From: Meiothermus sp. | GTDB taxonomy: Bacteria; Deinococcota; Deinococci; Deinococcales; Thermaceae | DNA: 64,000 bases | NCBI RefSeq assembly: GCF_026004115.1 | Contig: NZ_BPIM01000001.1 | Span: forward strand, 1,821,501-1,885,500 | Direction of reading: 5' to 3' | Shown: piece by piece, positions 51,066 to 59,546 of the stretch | How the letters are laid out: every line of letters begins with the position of its first letter | How positions within the stretch are numbered: position 1 is the first letter of the stretch | Program-made: the position numbers and the translations under genes | The notes under the pieces: generated by a model | The model's input: only the letters and a program-made list of their open reading frames with translations | What the model was told of the DNA's origin: nothing | The model's database searches: none

Positions 51066-51851
51066 ATGGCTGAAATTAACGTCGAAAATCTGAAGGTGGT
51101 CTACCGGGGGGTCATCCTGGCCTTGCAGGGCGTGAGTTTACGGGCCGGAACCGGCGAGGCCATCGCGCTTTTGGGCCCCAACGGGGCCGGGAAAAGCACC
51201 CTGGTGCGGGCCATGGCAGGTTTGCTGCCACAGTACGACGGCCGTGTCCTGGACGGCAAAATTGTCATCAACGGTCAGGAAGCCAACCACCTGCCCGCCC
51301 TCAAGGTAGCCGAACTGGGCCTGACTGCGATCCTCGAGGGTCGCCCCATCTTTCGCTACCTGACCGTCACCGAAAACCTGCGGGCTGCTGCCCACAAGCT
51401 GTCGTCCCAGCGCCAAAAGGAAATCACCGACGAAATCTTCACCCGGTTTCCTCGCATCTACGAGCGCCGCTTTGAGCAGGGGGGTTACCTTTCGGGGGGC
51501 GAGCAGCAGATGCTTCTGCTGGGCATGGCCCTCCTCACCGAACCCAAAATTCTGGTGGTGGACGAGCCCAGCCTGGGCCTTTCGCCCAAGCTGACCGAGG
51601 AAGTCATGCGGGTACTCGACGAACTGCGTCGCGACAAGGGCCTTACCCTGGTGCTGGTTGAACAGAACGCTCGGGCGGCTTTTTCTATCGTAGAGCGGGT
51701 GTATGTGATGGAGCAGGGCCGGGTGGTCTTCGAGGGCACAGCCCAAGAGGCCCAGGCCGATGCCGACGTGATGGAGTTCTACTTGGGCGGCGCGGTGGCG
51801 GGGGGGTTCTCCGAGGCCAAGCGCTACCGCAGGAGGAAGCGATGGGTATGA
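51066..51851 (+). CDS. Liv-type ABC transporter ATP-binding protein (LivF-like)
   Basis: 261 residues with Walker A GPNGAGKSTLVRAM, signature YLSGGEQQMLLLGMAL, Walker B ILVVDEPSLGLSPKL and the switch VLVEQNARAAF. The tail (KRYRRRKRWV) is unusually basic. It follows LivH by 48 bp. Confidence 0.93.
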   Translation: MAEINVENLKVVYRGVILALQGVSLRAGTGEAIALLGPNGAGKSTLVRAMAGLLPQYDGRVLDGKIVINGQEANHLPALKVAELGLTAILEGRPIFRYLTVTENLRAAAHKLSSQRQKEITDEIFTRFPRIYERRFEQGGYLSGGEQQMLLLGMALLTEPKILVVDEPSLGLSPKLTEEVMRVLDELRRDKGLTLVLVEQNARAAFSIVERVYVMEQGRVVFEGTAQEAQADADVMEFYLGGAVAGGFSEAKRYRRRKRWV

Positions 51852-51908
51852 GTTTAGGGGAAGCCGGTCGTCTTACCCCTTACTTCACGGGGTTTGCGGG
51901 AGGACGCT

Positions 51909-52664
51909 ATGTCTAAGGTGCTGTTGGAAGCCCAGGACCTGCACCTCTCCTTCCGGGGCGTCAAGGCGTTGGTGGGGGTGAGTTTTAGCGTTTCGGAGGG
52001 GGATCTCTTTGCCGTAATTGGCCCCAACGGGGCGGGCAAGACCAGCCTGCTCAACGTACTGTCGGGGTTATACAGGCCACAGCAGGGCCGGGTGGTGTTC
52101 CTGGGCGAAGACCTGGCCGGGCAGAGCCCCCAGGCCCGGGTGCGCAAGGGGCTGGGCCGGACGTTTCAGAACCTCGAGCTCTTCCGGGGTATGACCGTGC
52201 TGGATAACGTCAAACTCGGGGCTGAGCTGGCCGTGGGGGGCTACACTGACCTGGCCCCTAAAGCCCCCCTCGAGTGGGAGATTCGCCGCCATGCCGAAGA
52301 GGTACTGGACTACCTGCACCTCTCTCCCTACCGCCACGCCCCCGCCGGGGCCTTGCCCTACGGTCTGCAAAAGCGGGTGGAGGTGGCGCGGGCCCTGGCA
52401 GGGCGGCCCAAACTGCTTCTCCTGGACGAGCCCATGGCCGGCCTTAGCCTGGAAGAAAAGCAGGATCTGGCCCGCTTTTTGCTGGATGCCCGGCGCGAGT
52501 GGGGCGTTACCCTGGTGCTGGTTGAGCACGACTTAAAAGCTGTACTGGAACTCTCTACCGGTGTGCTGGTCATGTCCTACGGCGAGGTGCTGTACCAGGG
52601 CGCTCCGGCGGGGGTGCGGGAGAACCCGCGTGTGGCCGAGGCCTATCTGGGGAGGAGCGCATGA
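51909..52664 (+). CDS. Liv-type ABC transporter ATP-binding protein (LivG-like)
   Basis: 251 residues from the ATG at 51909, behind GGGAGG. Walker A GPNGAGKTSLLNVL, the LivG marker GLGRTFQNLELFRGMTVLDN, and Walker B LLLLDEPMAGLSLEEK are clear. The ABC signature position reads ALPYGLQKRVEVARAL, the usual LivG form. It overlaps the synthetase gene by 4 bp, so the two are translationally coupled. Confidence 0.93.
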   Translation: MSKVLLEAQDLHLSFRGVKALVGVSFSVSEGDLFAVIGPNGAGKTSLLNVLSGLYRPQQGRVVFLGEDLAGQSPQARVRKGLGRTFQNLELFRGMTVLDNVKLGAELAVGGYTDLAPKAPLEWEIRRHAEEVLDYLHLSPYRHAPAGALPYGLQKRVEVARALAGRPKLLLLDEPMAGLSLEEKQDLARFLLDARREWGVTLVLVEHDLKAVLELSTGVLVMSYGEVLYQGAPAGVRENPRVAEAYLGRSA

Positions 52665-54568
52665 GCCGAACCCTGGTTGAATTCCTGGCCCGCTACGCCG
52701 AAACCAAACCCCATGCCCCTGCCTTGCGGGTCAAGCGCCTGGGGGTGTGGGAAACCACCTCCTGGGCCCACTTGAAACAGACTGTGGAACAGCTTGCCGG
52801 CGGACTGCTGCAACTGGGGTTGGAGCCGGGCCGGGTGTTGGCTATCCTGGGCCAGAACGCCCCGGAGTGGGTTATTGCCGAGATAGCTGCCCAGACCGTT
52901 GGGGCCATGCCCATGGGCATCTATGCCGACGCCATGCCCGAGGAAGTGGGCTACTTTATCGAGTTTTCCGAGTGCCAGGGCATCGTGGTTTCGGACGAAG
53001 AACAGCTCGATAAAGTGCTGCCGCACCTGGAAAAACTAAAGTTCGTGCTGGTCTGGGAAGAGGCCGGTATGAGCAAGTACTGGAACGAGCGCGTGCGGCC
53101 CTTTAGCAGTGTCGTGGCCCTGGGGCAGACCGCCCAAAGCCAACAGGCCGTGGGGGCTGCTAAGTCTGGGGTGGGGCCTGATACCATCGCCCTTCTGGCC
53201 CCGACCTCCGGCACTACGGCCCGCAGCAAACTGGCCATGCTGACCCATGCCCAGTTGATTGCGGGCGCTGAAGCAGGCCGCGAGACCATCAGCATCCGGG
53301 GTGGGGAATGGGTCTTTTCCTATTTGCCGCTCCCCTGGATTGGCGAGCAGATGCTCACGGTGGTGCGCAACCTTACCGATGGTACGGTGGTTCATTTCCC
53401 TGAAGACTTGATTACCGTGCGCGAGGATGTGAAAGAAGTCCAGCCCGACTTTTACCTGGCCCCGGCGCGGCTTTGGGAGGACACAGCGGCCCTCGTGCGC
53501 AGCCGCATGGAGGATGCCGATGGACTGAAGAAAGCGGTTTACCGCTGGGGCATGGGGGTTTTGCTCGAGTGCGCCCAACGCGAGTTCCGCAAAGAGCCCA
53601 TCGGCTTTGGCCTGAACCTGGCCCGAGCCCTGGCGTATCCGTTGATAGCCCGCCCAATCCGCGCCCGTATGGGCCTGGCCGCCTGCCGCATTGCCGCTAC
53701 CGGGGGTGCGCCTTTGGGTCCGGAGGTCTTCACCTTTTTCCGCGCCCTGGGCGTGGATATTCGTCAGGTCTATGGTCAGTCCGAGACCGCCGCCACCAGC
53801 GTGGCCCACCTGCCCGGCGATACCCCGCCCGAGACGGTGGGCAAACCCCTGCGCAACACCCAGGTGCGTATCGCCGAGGACGGCGAAATTCAGGTCAAGG
53901 GTGGGCAGGTCTTTGCGGGCTACTTCAAAAACGAAGCCGCCACCAAGGAGACCTTTACCGAGGACGGCTGGTTTCGTACGGGCGATGCCGGCTTCTTCAA
54001 CGAAAACGGCCACCTCGTGCTCCTGGGCCGGCTCAAGGAAGTGGGGGCCCTGGCCGATGGAACCCGTTTTGCCCCGCAGTTCCTGGAGAATCGTCTCAAA
54101 TACTCGCCTTATATCCGCGAGGCGGTCGTGATTGGCCACGGAAAGCCCTTTGTAACTGCTCTGATCGAGCTTGACCCCGAGAATACCCAGAACTGGGCGC
54201 GCAAACGCGGCATCGTCTTTTCGACCTATCAGAGCCTGACCTCCAACGCGCAGGTCTATGCTCTGATCGCCCAGGAACTCAGAATGGCCTGCGAGAGCCT
54301 GCCCGATGAACTCAAGGTGCGCCGCTTTGCCATCCTGCCCAAGGAACTCCACGCCGACGACGAGGAAATTACCCGCACCCGCAAGGTTAAGCGCGGTACG
54401 GTGGAGTCTCGCTATGCGGGCTTGCTGGCAGCCCTCTACGATGGCTCCAAACAGGTCAAGCTCAGCCTGCCCATACGCTACCTGGAAGGCCAGGGAACCC
54501 TCGAGGCCGAAGTTCAGATCGCCGATGTGGGCGAGCCGGTAGGCCTGGGGCAGAAGGTGGGGACGTGA
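52661..54568 (+). CDS. AMP-forming acyl-CoA synthetase in the transporter operon
   Basis: 635 residues. The AMP-binding motif is LLAPTSGTTARSKLAMLTH, near residues 180-198, with later motifs VYGQSETAATSVAHLP and FRTGDAGFFNENGHLVLLGR. It ligates CoA to a carboxylic acid using ATP. It overlaps the LivG gene by 4 bp and lies before the LivM gene. This suggests that the imported acid is trapped as its CoA ester; long-chain or aromatic acids are both possible. Confidence 0.9.
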   Translation: MSRTLVEFLARYAETKPHAPALRVKRLGVWETTSWAHLKQTVEQLAGGLLQLGLEPGRVLAILGQNAPEWVIAEIAAQTVGAMPMGIYADAMPEEVGYFIEFSECQGIVVSDEEQLDKVLPHLEKLKFVLVWEEAGMSKYWNERVRPFSSVVALGQTAQSQQAVGAAKSGVGPDTIALLAPTSGTTARSKLAMLTHAQLIAGAEAGRETISIRGGEWVFSYLPLPWIGEQMLTVVRNLTDGTVVHFPEDLITVREDVKEVQPDFYLAPARLWEDTAALVRSRMEDADGLKKAVYRWGMGVLLECAQREFRKEPIGFGLNLARALAYPLIARPIRARMGLAACRIAATGGAPLGPEVFTFFRALGVDIRQVYGQSETAATSVAHLPGDTPPETVGKPLRNTQVRIAEDGEIQVKGGQVFAGYFKNEAATKETFTEDGWFRTGDAGFFNENGHLVLLGRLKEVGALADGTRFAPQFLENRLKYSPYIREAVVIGHGKPFVTALIELDPENTQNWARKRGIVFSTYQSLTSNAQVYALIAQELRMACESLPDELKVRRFAILPKELHADDEEITRTRKVKRGTVESRYAGLLAALYDGSKQVKLSLPIRYLEGQGTLEAEVQIADVGEPVGLGQKVGT

Positions 54569-54743
54569 TGGAGTGGGGTAAAAAGCGAGGGCCCAGGGGA
54601 TGGTGTAGCGGCCCAGGAATGTGCGTCCCGCCCTTCGCTACGGGCACTGAAGGACAGAGAAAAGTGTGCGCCCGCTTCAGCAACATTGTGCTCAACCCGT
54701 CTATTGTCTCTACGATGTCGCTCAGGCTGGAGGAGACCCAAGC

Positions 54744-55814
54744 ATGTACCGCCTAAGCCAATCCCTTACCGATGCCTTTAGCCGTCGTTTTTCCCGTACG
54801 GTGCGTGAAGACTACCGCCAGGACGAAGCCTACGCCAGCACCCCACAGGGCCGCTTCTGGCTGGCGATAGCGATAATCAGCTTGCTCGTGATGCCCTTGC
54901 TGTTGCCGCAGTACCCGATGTTTGTCGCCACTCAGATTCTGGTGGCTGCTCTGGCCGGGCTGGGCTTGCACTTGCTGGTTGGCGGTGCAGGCCAGATTTC
55001 GTTGGGTCAGGCGGCTTTTGTGGGAATCGGCGCCTACACCTCCAGCCACCTCACAGGTGATTTGGCGCCCATGGGCATTCTCGCGGGGGGATTGATCGCC
55101 GCGCTGATTGGGATCGTACTGGGGATTCCCTCACTGCGTATCAAAGGCGCTTATTTGGCCATTGCTACCCTGGCCTTCCAGTTCCTGGCCGATTATATTT
55201 TCAAGCGCTGGACCGACTTTACCGGTGGGGTGGCTGGTCGCAAGCTTCCCGCCGAAGGCACCTTTCTGGGGCTGCCCCTGGCCGACGACCGGGTGGTCTT
55301 CTACCTGGGGCTGGCCTTTGCTATTCCGATGTTTTTCTATGCCAAACGCCTGCTTTCCACCCGGGCAGGCCGGGCCTGGTTTGCCGTGCGCGACAACGAC
55401 CTCTCGGCCCAGCTTTCCGGCGTGGATCTGGTGCGCTCCAAGCTCACCGCCTTTGCCCTCTCGGCTTTTTATGGCGGCATTGCCGGGGGCATCTTGATGC
55501 ACCTGATTGGCGCCGTCACACCGGAAAACTTTGTCCTGTCCTTTAGCATTCAGTACCTGGCCATCGTGATAGTGGGTGGGGCCGGCACCGTGCTGGGGGC
55601 AGTGCTGGGTGCTTTCTTTATCGTGCTTATCCCCGAGACCCTGAGCGTGATTGCCGGGGCCTTTGGGCCGCAGTACGTGGCGCAGCTTTCGGCTTGGCGC
55701 AGCGTAGCTTTCGGAGTACTGATTCTGCTCTTTCTGATTCTGGAACCCCGTGGGCTGGTGGGTCTGTGGGGCCGCATCCGGGACTACTTTAGAACCTGGC
55801 CACTACCCTATTGA
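54744..55814 (+). CDS. Liv-type ABC transporter permease (LivM-like)
   Basis: 356 residues from the ATG at 54744, behind GGAGGAG. After an unusual 45-residue charged N-terminus come about nine helices; GGAGQISLGQAAFVGIGAYT and LPSLRIKGAYLAIATLAF-like segments are LivM hallmarks. A 175-bp spacer without a gene separates it from the synthetase gene. It completes the importer. Confidence 0.92.
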   Translation: MYRLSQSLTDAFSRRFSRTVREDYRQDEAYASTPQGRFWLAIAIISLLVMPLLLPQYPMFVATQILVAALAGLGLHLLVGGAGQISLGQAAFVGIGAYTSSHLTGDLAPMGILAGGLIAALIGIVLGIPSLRIKGAYLAIATLAFQFLADYIFKRWTDFTGGVAGRKLPAEGTFLGLPLADDRVVFYLGLAFAIPMFFYAKRLLSTRAGRAWFAVRDNDLSAQLSGVDLVRSKLTAFALSAFYGGIAGGILMHLIGAVTPENFVLSFSIQYLAIVIVGGAGTVLGAVLGAFFIVLIPETLSVIAGAFGPQYVAQLSAWRSVAFGVLILLFLILEPRGLVGLWGRIRDYFRTWPLPY

Positions 55815-55830
55815 ATCTATTGAATAGGGT
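55805..55830. terminator. Hairpin at the end of the Liv operon
   Basis: ACCCTATT (55805-55812) pairs with AATAGGGT (55823-55830), overlapping the livM stop codon. No T-run follows, so it may mark the 3' end or slow decay more than terminate. Confidence 0.4.
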
Positions 55831-55892
55831 TGGATAAACGGACGCAGGGGTCAGGAAAGAGCCAATGGAGGCCCTTGGGCCTTACCGCTTTT

Positions 55893-55921
55893 TTGTGCTC
55901 TATATGTTTAGCGGGTAAACT
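55893..55921 (+). promoter_or_regulatory. Promoter of the Asp23-nusB-folD genes
   Basis: TTGTGC (55893-55898) and TAAACT (55916-55921) are 17 bp apart. The ATG at 55928 is only six bases after the -10, so the transcript is probably leaderless. Confidence 0.65.
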
Positions 55922-55927
55922 AAGCAC

Positions 55928-56263
55928 ATGGTGGACTACGACCTTTCCGAATCGGCCCTGATCAGCCTGGTGGTGCTGGCGCTGGAAGGGCAGAAGGGGC
56001 TCAGGTTGGCCCAGGCAGGCACCCGAAGTGTGGGGGATGTGCTTTCTGGGCGCCGTTCGCGCCCGGTGCGCCTCGAGCGCGAAGGTGATAGCCTCACGAT
56101 AGATCTCAACGTGAGCGTCGACTACGGGAAGCCCGTGATGGAGGCGGCCAAGGAAGCCCAGCGAACCGTGGCTGAAGCCATTACGGCTTCTACCGGTCTC
56201 AAGGTAAAGGCCGTCAACGTGACGGTGGTTTCGGTCGAATACAAGGAGCCCAATGCAGCGTAG
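55928..56263 (+). CDS. Asp23/Gls24 family envelope stress protein
   Basis: 111 residues covering one Asp23 domain: YDLSESALISLVVLALEGQK near the start and SVDYGKPVMEAAKEAQRTVA later. These small proteins are linked to envelope stress; in many bacteria the gene sits just before nusB, as it does here. Its biochemical role is not established. The gene starts without a ribosome site and has a close promoter. Confidence 0.85.
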   Translation: MVDYDLSESALISLVVLALEGQKGLRLAQAGTRSVGDVLSGRRSRPVRLEREGDSLTIDLNVSVDYGKPVMEAAKEAQRTVAEAITASTGLKVKAVNVTVVSVEYKEPNAA

Positions 56264-56364
56264 GTTCGAGAGAGCAGGGTGCGGGGGACATAGTAGCGCT
56301 TCCCTCGAGTACGCGGCCCGCCTTGACCCCGACCCCCACCTTGCCATCCCCAAGTGGAGTGTTT

Positions 56365-56823
56365 ATGCGGCGTAAGGCCCGTGAACTGGCCTTCAAAGTG
56401 CTCTTTGAGCACGCGGTTGGCGGGGTTCCGCTCGAGGCCGCCTGGCAACACGCTACCCAGGAACTCGAGCCCGATGAGTCCGACCAGGATGCCGACGTGC
56501 TCGATGCCCAAGGGCTCATGTTTGCCCACCAGTTGGTGCAGGGCTACCAGAGCCAGCAGGAAACCATAGACAAAATCCTGGCTGCCACCATCGAGGGCTG
56601 GAGCTTTGCTCAGATGGCCAAGACCGACCTGGCGGTTTTGCGGCTGGCCGCCTACGAGATGCTCTTTGAGCCCACCCCCCACGCCCCCCTGATCGAGGTG
56701 GCCGTCAAGATCGCCAAGCGCTACGGCGGCGAGGACTCGGGGCGCTTTGTAAACGGGGTATTGGCTCGGTTGCTCAAGCGCATCGAGGCCGGGGAGCTGC
56801 AAGCGGTTTCTAAGGACGACTAG
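56365..56823 (+). CDS. nusB: Transcription antitermination factor NusB
   Basis: 152 residues, MRRKARELAFKVLFEHAVGG, with the all-helical NusB fold and RLAAYEMLFE and IEVAVKIAKRYGGEDSGRFV. NusB binds S10 (NusE) and boxA RNA in antitermination of rRNA synthesis. The ATG at 56365 sits behind GTGGAGTG; 14 upstream codons do not match. Confidence 0.95.
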   Translation: MRRKARELAFKVLFEHAVGGVPLEAAWQHATQELEPDESDQDADVLDAQGLMFAHQLVQGYQSQQETIDKILAATIEGWSFAQMAKTDLAVLRLAAYEMLFEPTPHAPLIEVAVKIAKRYGGEDSGRFVNGVLARLLKRIEAGELQAVSKDD

Positions 56824-56862
56824 CCGGCAGCTGCTGGTTTATTGTTTCTCTCGAGGTTCGCT

Positions 56863-57729
56863 ATGCTTGAACTATCCGGCCCCCCGGTGGCCGAAGCGAT
56901 CTATCAGGAATTGCAAGTCCAGTTGTCTAAGCTGCCCTACGTGCCCCATCTACGGGTGGTGCGCTTGGGGGAAGACCCAGCTTCGGTTTCGTATGTGCGC
57001 CTCAAAGACCGGCAGGCCAAGAAGCTGGGTTTGTCCAGTCAGGTGGATGTGTTTCCCGAAAGCACCTCTCAAGACGAACTGCTGGCCCATATCGCCCAGC
57101 TCAACGCCGACCCCGAGGTGGACGGCATCCTGGTACAGTCGCCGGTGCCCAAGCAGGTAGATTTCAATACCGTGCTGGAAGCTATCAGCCCCCTGAAGGA
57201 TGTGGACGGCCTGACCCCTACCAACGCGGGGCGCTTGTGGATGGGCCTGGAAGCCCTGGAGTCGTGTACCCCGGCCGGGGTGATGCGCATATTGAAGCAC
57301 TACCAGATTCCCCTGGCGGGCAAGGAAGTGGTGATTGTGGGCCGCAGTAACCTGGTGGGTAAGCCACTTGCAGCCTTGATGCTGCGAGAGAATGCCACCG
57401 TAACCCTGGCCCACTCCCGCACCCGGGACTTGCCCGCCGTCTGCCGCCGGGCGGATGTGCTGGTGGCGGCGGTGGGCAAGGTGGGGCTCATTACGCGCGA
57501 TATGGTGCGCCCCGGCGCGGTGGTGGTGGATGTGGGCATCAACCGGGTAGGCCAGAACGAAAAAGGCCGCGACATCCTGGTGGGGGATGTGGCGCCCGAT
57601 GTATCCGGAGTAGCCTCGGCCCTGACGCCGGTGCCGGGGGGTGTGGGCCCCATGACGGTGGCCATGCTGCTCCATAACACAGTTAAGGCAGCCATCCGTC
57701 GCCGGGGCTTACCCGTGGGTGGAGCCTAA
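56863..57729 (+). CDS. folD: Bifunctional methylene-THF dehydrogenase/cyclohydrolase
   Basis: 288 residues. Substrate-site residues are in SVSYVRLKDRQAKKLGL and VDGILVQSPVPKQ; SPLKDVDGLTP, the NADP site VIVGRSNLVGKPLAALML and LTPVPGGVGPMTVAMLL complete the family. FolD makes 10-formyl-THF for purines and initiator tRNA. The start at 56863 removes seven unmatched codons. Confidence 0.96.
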   Translation: MLELSGPPVAEAIYQELQVQLSKLPYVPHLRVVRLGEDPASVSYVRLKDRQAKKLGLSSQVDVFPESTSQDELLAHIAQLNADPEVDGILVQSPVPKQVDFNTVLEAISPLKDVDGLTPTNAGRLWMGLEALESCTPAGVMRILKHYQIPLAGKEVVIVGRSNLVGKPLAALMLRENATVTLAHSRTRDLPAVCRRADVLVAAVGKVGLITRDMVRPGAVVVDVGINRVGQNEKGRDILVGDVAPDVSGVASALTPVPGGVGPMTVAMLLHNTVKAAIRRRGLPVGGA

Positions 57730-57772
57730 TTGGCTACCCCAAAGACTGGTGCATAAATTGAAACCACTCCTT

Positions 57773-57791
57773 CCTCCCCCAACGGGGGAGG
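57773..57791. other. GC-rich palindrome after folD
   Basis: CCTCCCCC (57773-57780) pairs with GGGGGAGG (57784-57791) over a 3-nt loop. No T-run follows. Similar C-rich palindromes occur in the insert at 36236. The 230-bp stretch between folD and the next gene otherwise shows nothing clear before the leaderless promoter (TAGAAT, 57946-57951). Confidence 0.4.
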
Positions 57792-57959
57792 CCCGGTGGG
57801 GGCATAACGCCCAGCCAGGTCGCCTACCTGCGAGCACTTTTTGCAACACCAAGCGTTTGAAGCGCTCCTGGCTGAGGTTTGCAAGGATTCACGCACCGAC
57901 CCTTTGGCTAACCCAAGGCCAGAGGCCAGCCCTGCACAATGAAGGTAGAATGAAAAGCA

Positions 57960-58409
57960 GTGACCGAGCTTCTTGCCAACCAGGTGTTATGGACGGCCAT
58001 TCTGGCCAGTGTATTTGCCCAGCTTCTCAAGCTTTTTTTCTACTACCTGGTCGAGCGCCGCTGGGAGTGGGAACGCCTGGCCGAAACCGGTGGTATGCCC
58101 TCCTCCCACTCGGCCACAGTAGCGGCGCTGGCGACCGGGGTGGGGATTACCGAGGGTTTGGATAGCGCCTTTTTTGCAATTGCCGTGGTGCTGGCCATCA
58201 TCGTCATGTACGATGCCACCGGCATTCGCCGGGCCGCGGGGCTGCACGCCGAGCGCCTGAACGACCTGTTTGAGGAGTTTCGGGCCGTGTTCGAGCGTGG
58301 CCCACAGCCCGAGCCTTTGAAAGAGCTGCTGGGCCACACCTACCTCGAGGTCGCGGTAGGAGCGACCCTGGGCATCATCTTTGCAGCTATCAGTTTCGCC
58401 CTGTTGTAA
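57960..58409 (+). CDS. Divergent PAP2-family (DUF212) membrane protein
   Basis: 149 residues, GTG start, four to five helices. GGMPSSHSATVAALATGVG and VMYDATGIRRAAGLHAERLN are DUF212 marks; the SSHSA motif recalls the PAP2 phosphatase site, but activity has not been shown for this branch. TAGAAT ends eight bases before the GTG, so the gene looks leaderless. The last base of its TAA is the first base of repeat copy 5. Confidence 0.88.
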   Translation: MTELLANQVLWTAILASVFAQLLKLFFYYLVERRWEWERLAETGGMPSSHSATVAALATGVGITEGLDSAFFAIAVVLAIIVMYDATGIRRAAGLHAERLNDLFEEFRAVFERGPQPEPLKELLGHTYLEVAVGATLGIIFAAISFALL

Positions 58410-58642
58410 TACCAGATTCGGTTAGTTCGGCGCCGGATGGCGCCGAACTAACAGGGCCGAAGTTATCCGCGGAGTGGAGGGCGATACCGCCCCTTGGAAG
58501 TTATCCGCGTAGCGGAGGGCGTAAGCCCCTTGGAAGGGAGACGCTTTCTTCGCCGACCGTTCGGGGGGGGTGTGCTCTAGGATTCAAAAAGATAGCCTCT
58601 GGGGGTCTTTAGTTTGAATGATTATCTTTTTGAATCCGGTAT
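58409..58642 (+). repeat. Palindromic dispersed element, copy 5 (234 bp)
   Basis: A long copy like copy 3, in + orientation. The middle block occurs twice (AGTTATCCGCGGAGTGGAGG and AGTTATCCGCGTAGCGGAGG, about 40 bp apart). Hairpin one is GTTAGTTCGGCG/CGCCGAACTAAC (58421-58451) and hairpin two GATTCAAAAAGATA/TATCTTTTTGAATC (58581-58636). It begins on the last base of the stop codon of the DUF212 gene. It makes up most of the 322-bp gap to the CAP gene. Confidence 0.92.
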
Positions 58643-58731
58643 AACCTATTTTCGCCCTTCGCCCTGGCCGTTACGTTAAGGATTTTGCTTGTCCTGGTCG
58701 GGCGAGTGTGTGGTAGTTTCTTGGTATCCCT

Positions 58732-59202
58732 ATGAAGCGGGCTTGGTGGGTGCTAATGATTTTGGGCTTTTCCGCTGCTATAGCCCAGCCTACCGTCCAG
58801 CTGGAATCCCAGGTTCTTTCCCTCATCAACGAGGCCCGGGCCAGCGGTGTGGCCTGTCGCGGGGGTGGGGGCGGGGTTCCTTTGCCCTCCTTACGCTACG
58901 ATGCCACCCTGGCCCAGGCCGCCAAGGGCCACGCTATCAACATGGGGCGCTACGGTTTTATGTCGCACTATTTCCAGGGCGTAGGGCCCCGGGTGCGGGT
59001 GGCCCGCGCGGGCTATGGCTACCTGCGCATGTCGGAGATCATCTTCAAGGGCCGCAACAGCGACCCCGCAAGGGCGGTGCGCTGGTGGTTGCGTTCGCCG
59101 CCCCACTGCCGGGCCATCATGAACCCCTACTACACCGAGTTCGGGGCGGGGCTCTCGAGGGTGGGAAACGCCTGGGCGGTGGTGCTGGCCCAGCCCCGCT
59201 AG
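58732..59202 (+). CDS. Secreted CAP-domain (SCP/PR1) protein
   Basis: 156 residues with a signal peptide (WWVLMILGFSAAIAQ). The CAP domain begins with VLSLINEARASGVACRG and contains LRYDATLAQAAKGHAINMGR, SHYFQGVGPRVRVARAGYGY, SEIIF and SPPHCRAIMNPYYTEFGAGL; the two His and the Glu of the CAP cavity are present. Two cysteines may pair. Function in bacteria is largely unknown. It overlaps the convergent small gene by 4 bp. Confidence 0.88.
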   Translation: MKRAWWVLMILGFSAAIAQPTVQLESQVLSLINEARASGVACRGGGGGVPLPSLRYDATLAQAAKGHAINMGRYGFMSHYFQGVGPRVRVARAGYGYLRMSEIIFKGRNSDPARAVRWWLRSPPHCRAIMNPYYTEFGAGLSRVGNAWAVVLAQPR

Positions 59203-59438
59203 CGTTGTTGGGCCAGGCGCATGATGACCAGCATCCCCACGCTTTGAATGAGTGGAAAGGACATCAGGGTAATGGCCCCCGGCCACAGTGCAAAAAGCCC
59301 CACGGGGACTACCGTCGCTACCACCCCGATCCACATCAGGTCGGTGCGCCGGCGCTCCCGCAGCAGGCGATAAATGATGTAGTTGTTGAAAGCAGCAAAC
59401 ACCAGGAGCAAAACCCAGGCCAGTACGAAGGTATTCAT
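59199..59438 (-). CDS. Small membrane protein
   Basis: 79 residues, MNTFVLAWVLLLVFAAFNNY, with two or three helices (about 4-20, 34-52, 53-70) and an RRRTD loop. No family recognised. TACAAT lies eight bases before the ATG on the - strand, supporting a real leaderless gene. An upstream start (59465) would extend through that promoter and is rejected. Confidence 0.65.
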   Translation of the reverse strand: MNTFVLAWVLLLVFAAFNNYIIYRLLRERRRTDLMWIGVVATVVPVGLFALWPGAITLMSFPLIQSVGMLVIMRLAQQR

Positions 59439-59546
59439 AGCCTTGCATTGTACGATAGATGCCACCGCAGCTCCGCCCTTGATTCTATTTCGGGCGACCC
59501 ATAAACTTATACCCAGTATAAAGTTTGCTCGTTCGAAGGGAGCCCC

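Noticed and set aside
59503-59526. AAACTTATAC/GTATAAAGTTT as an operator before the HdrD-like gene
   Set aside because: The arms match only with a one-base bulge and no regulator is near; it may be part of an AT-rich promoter.
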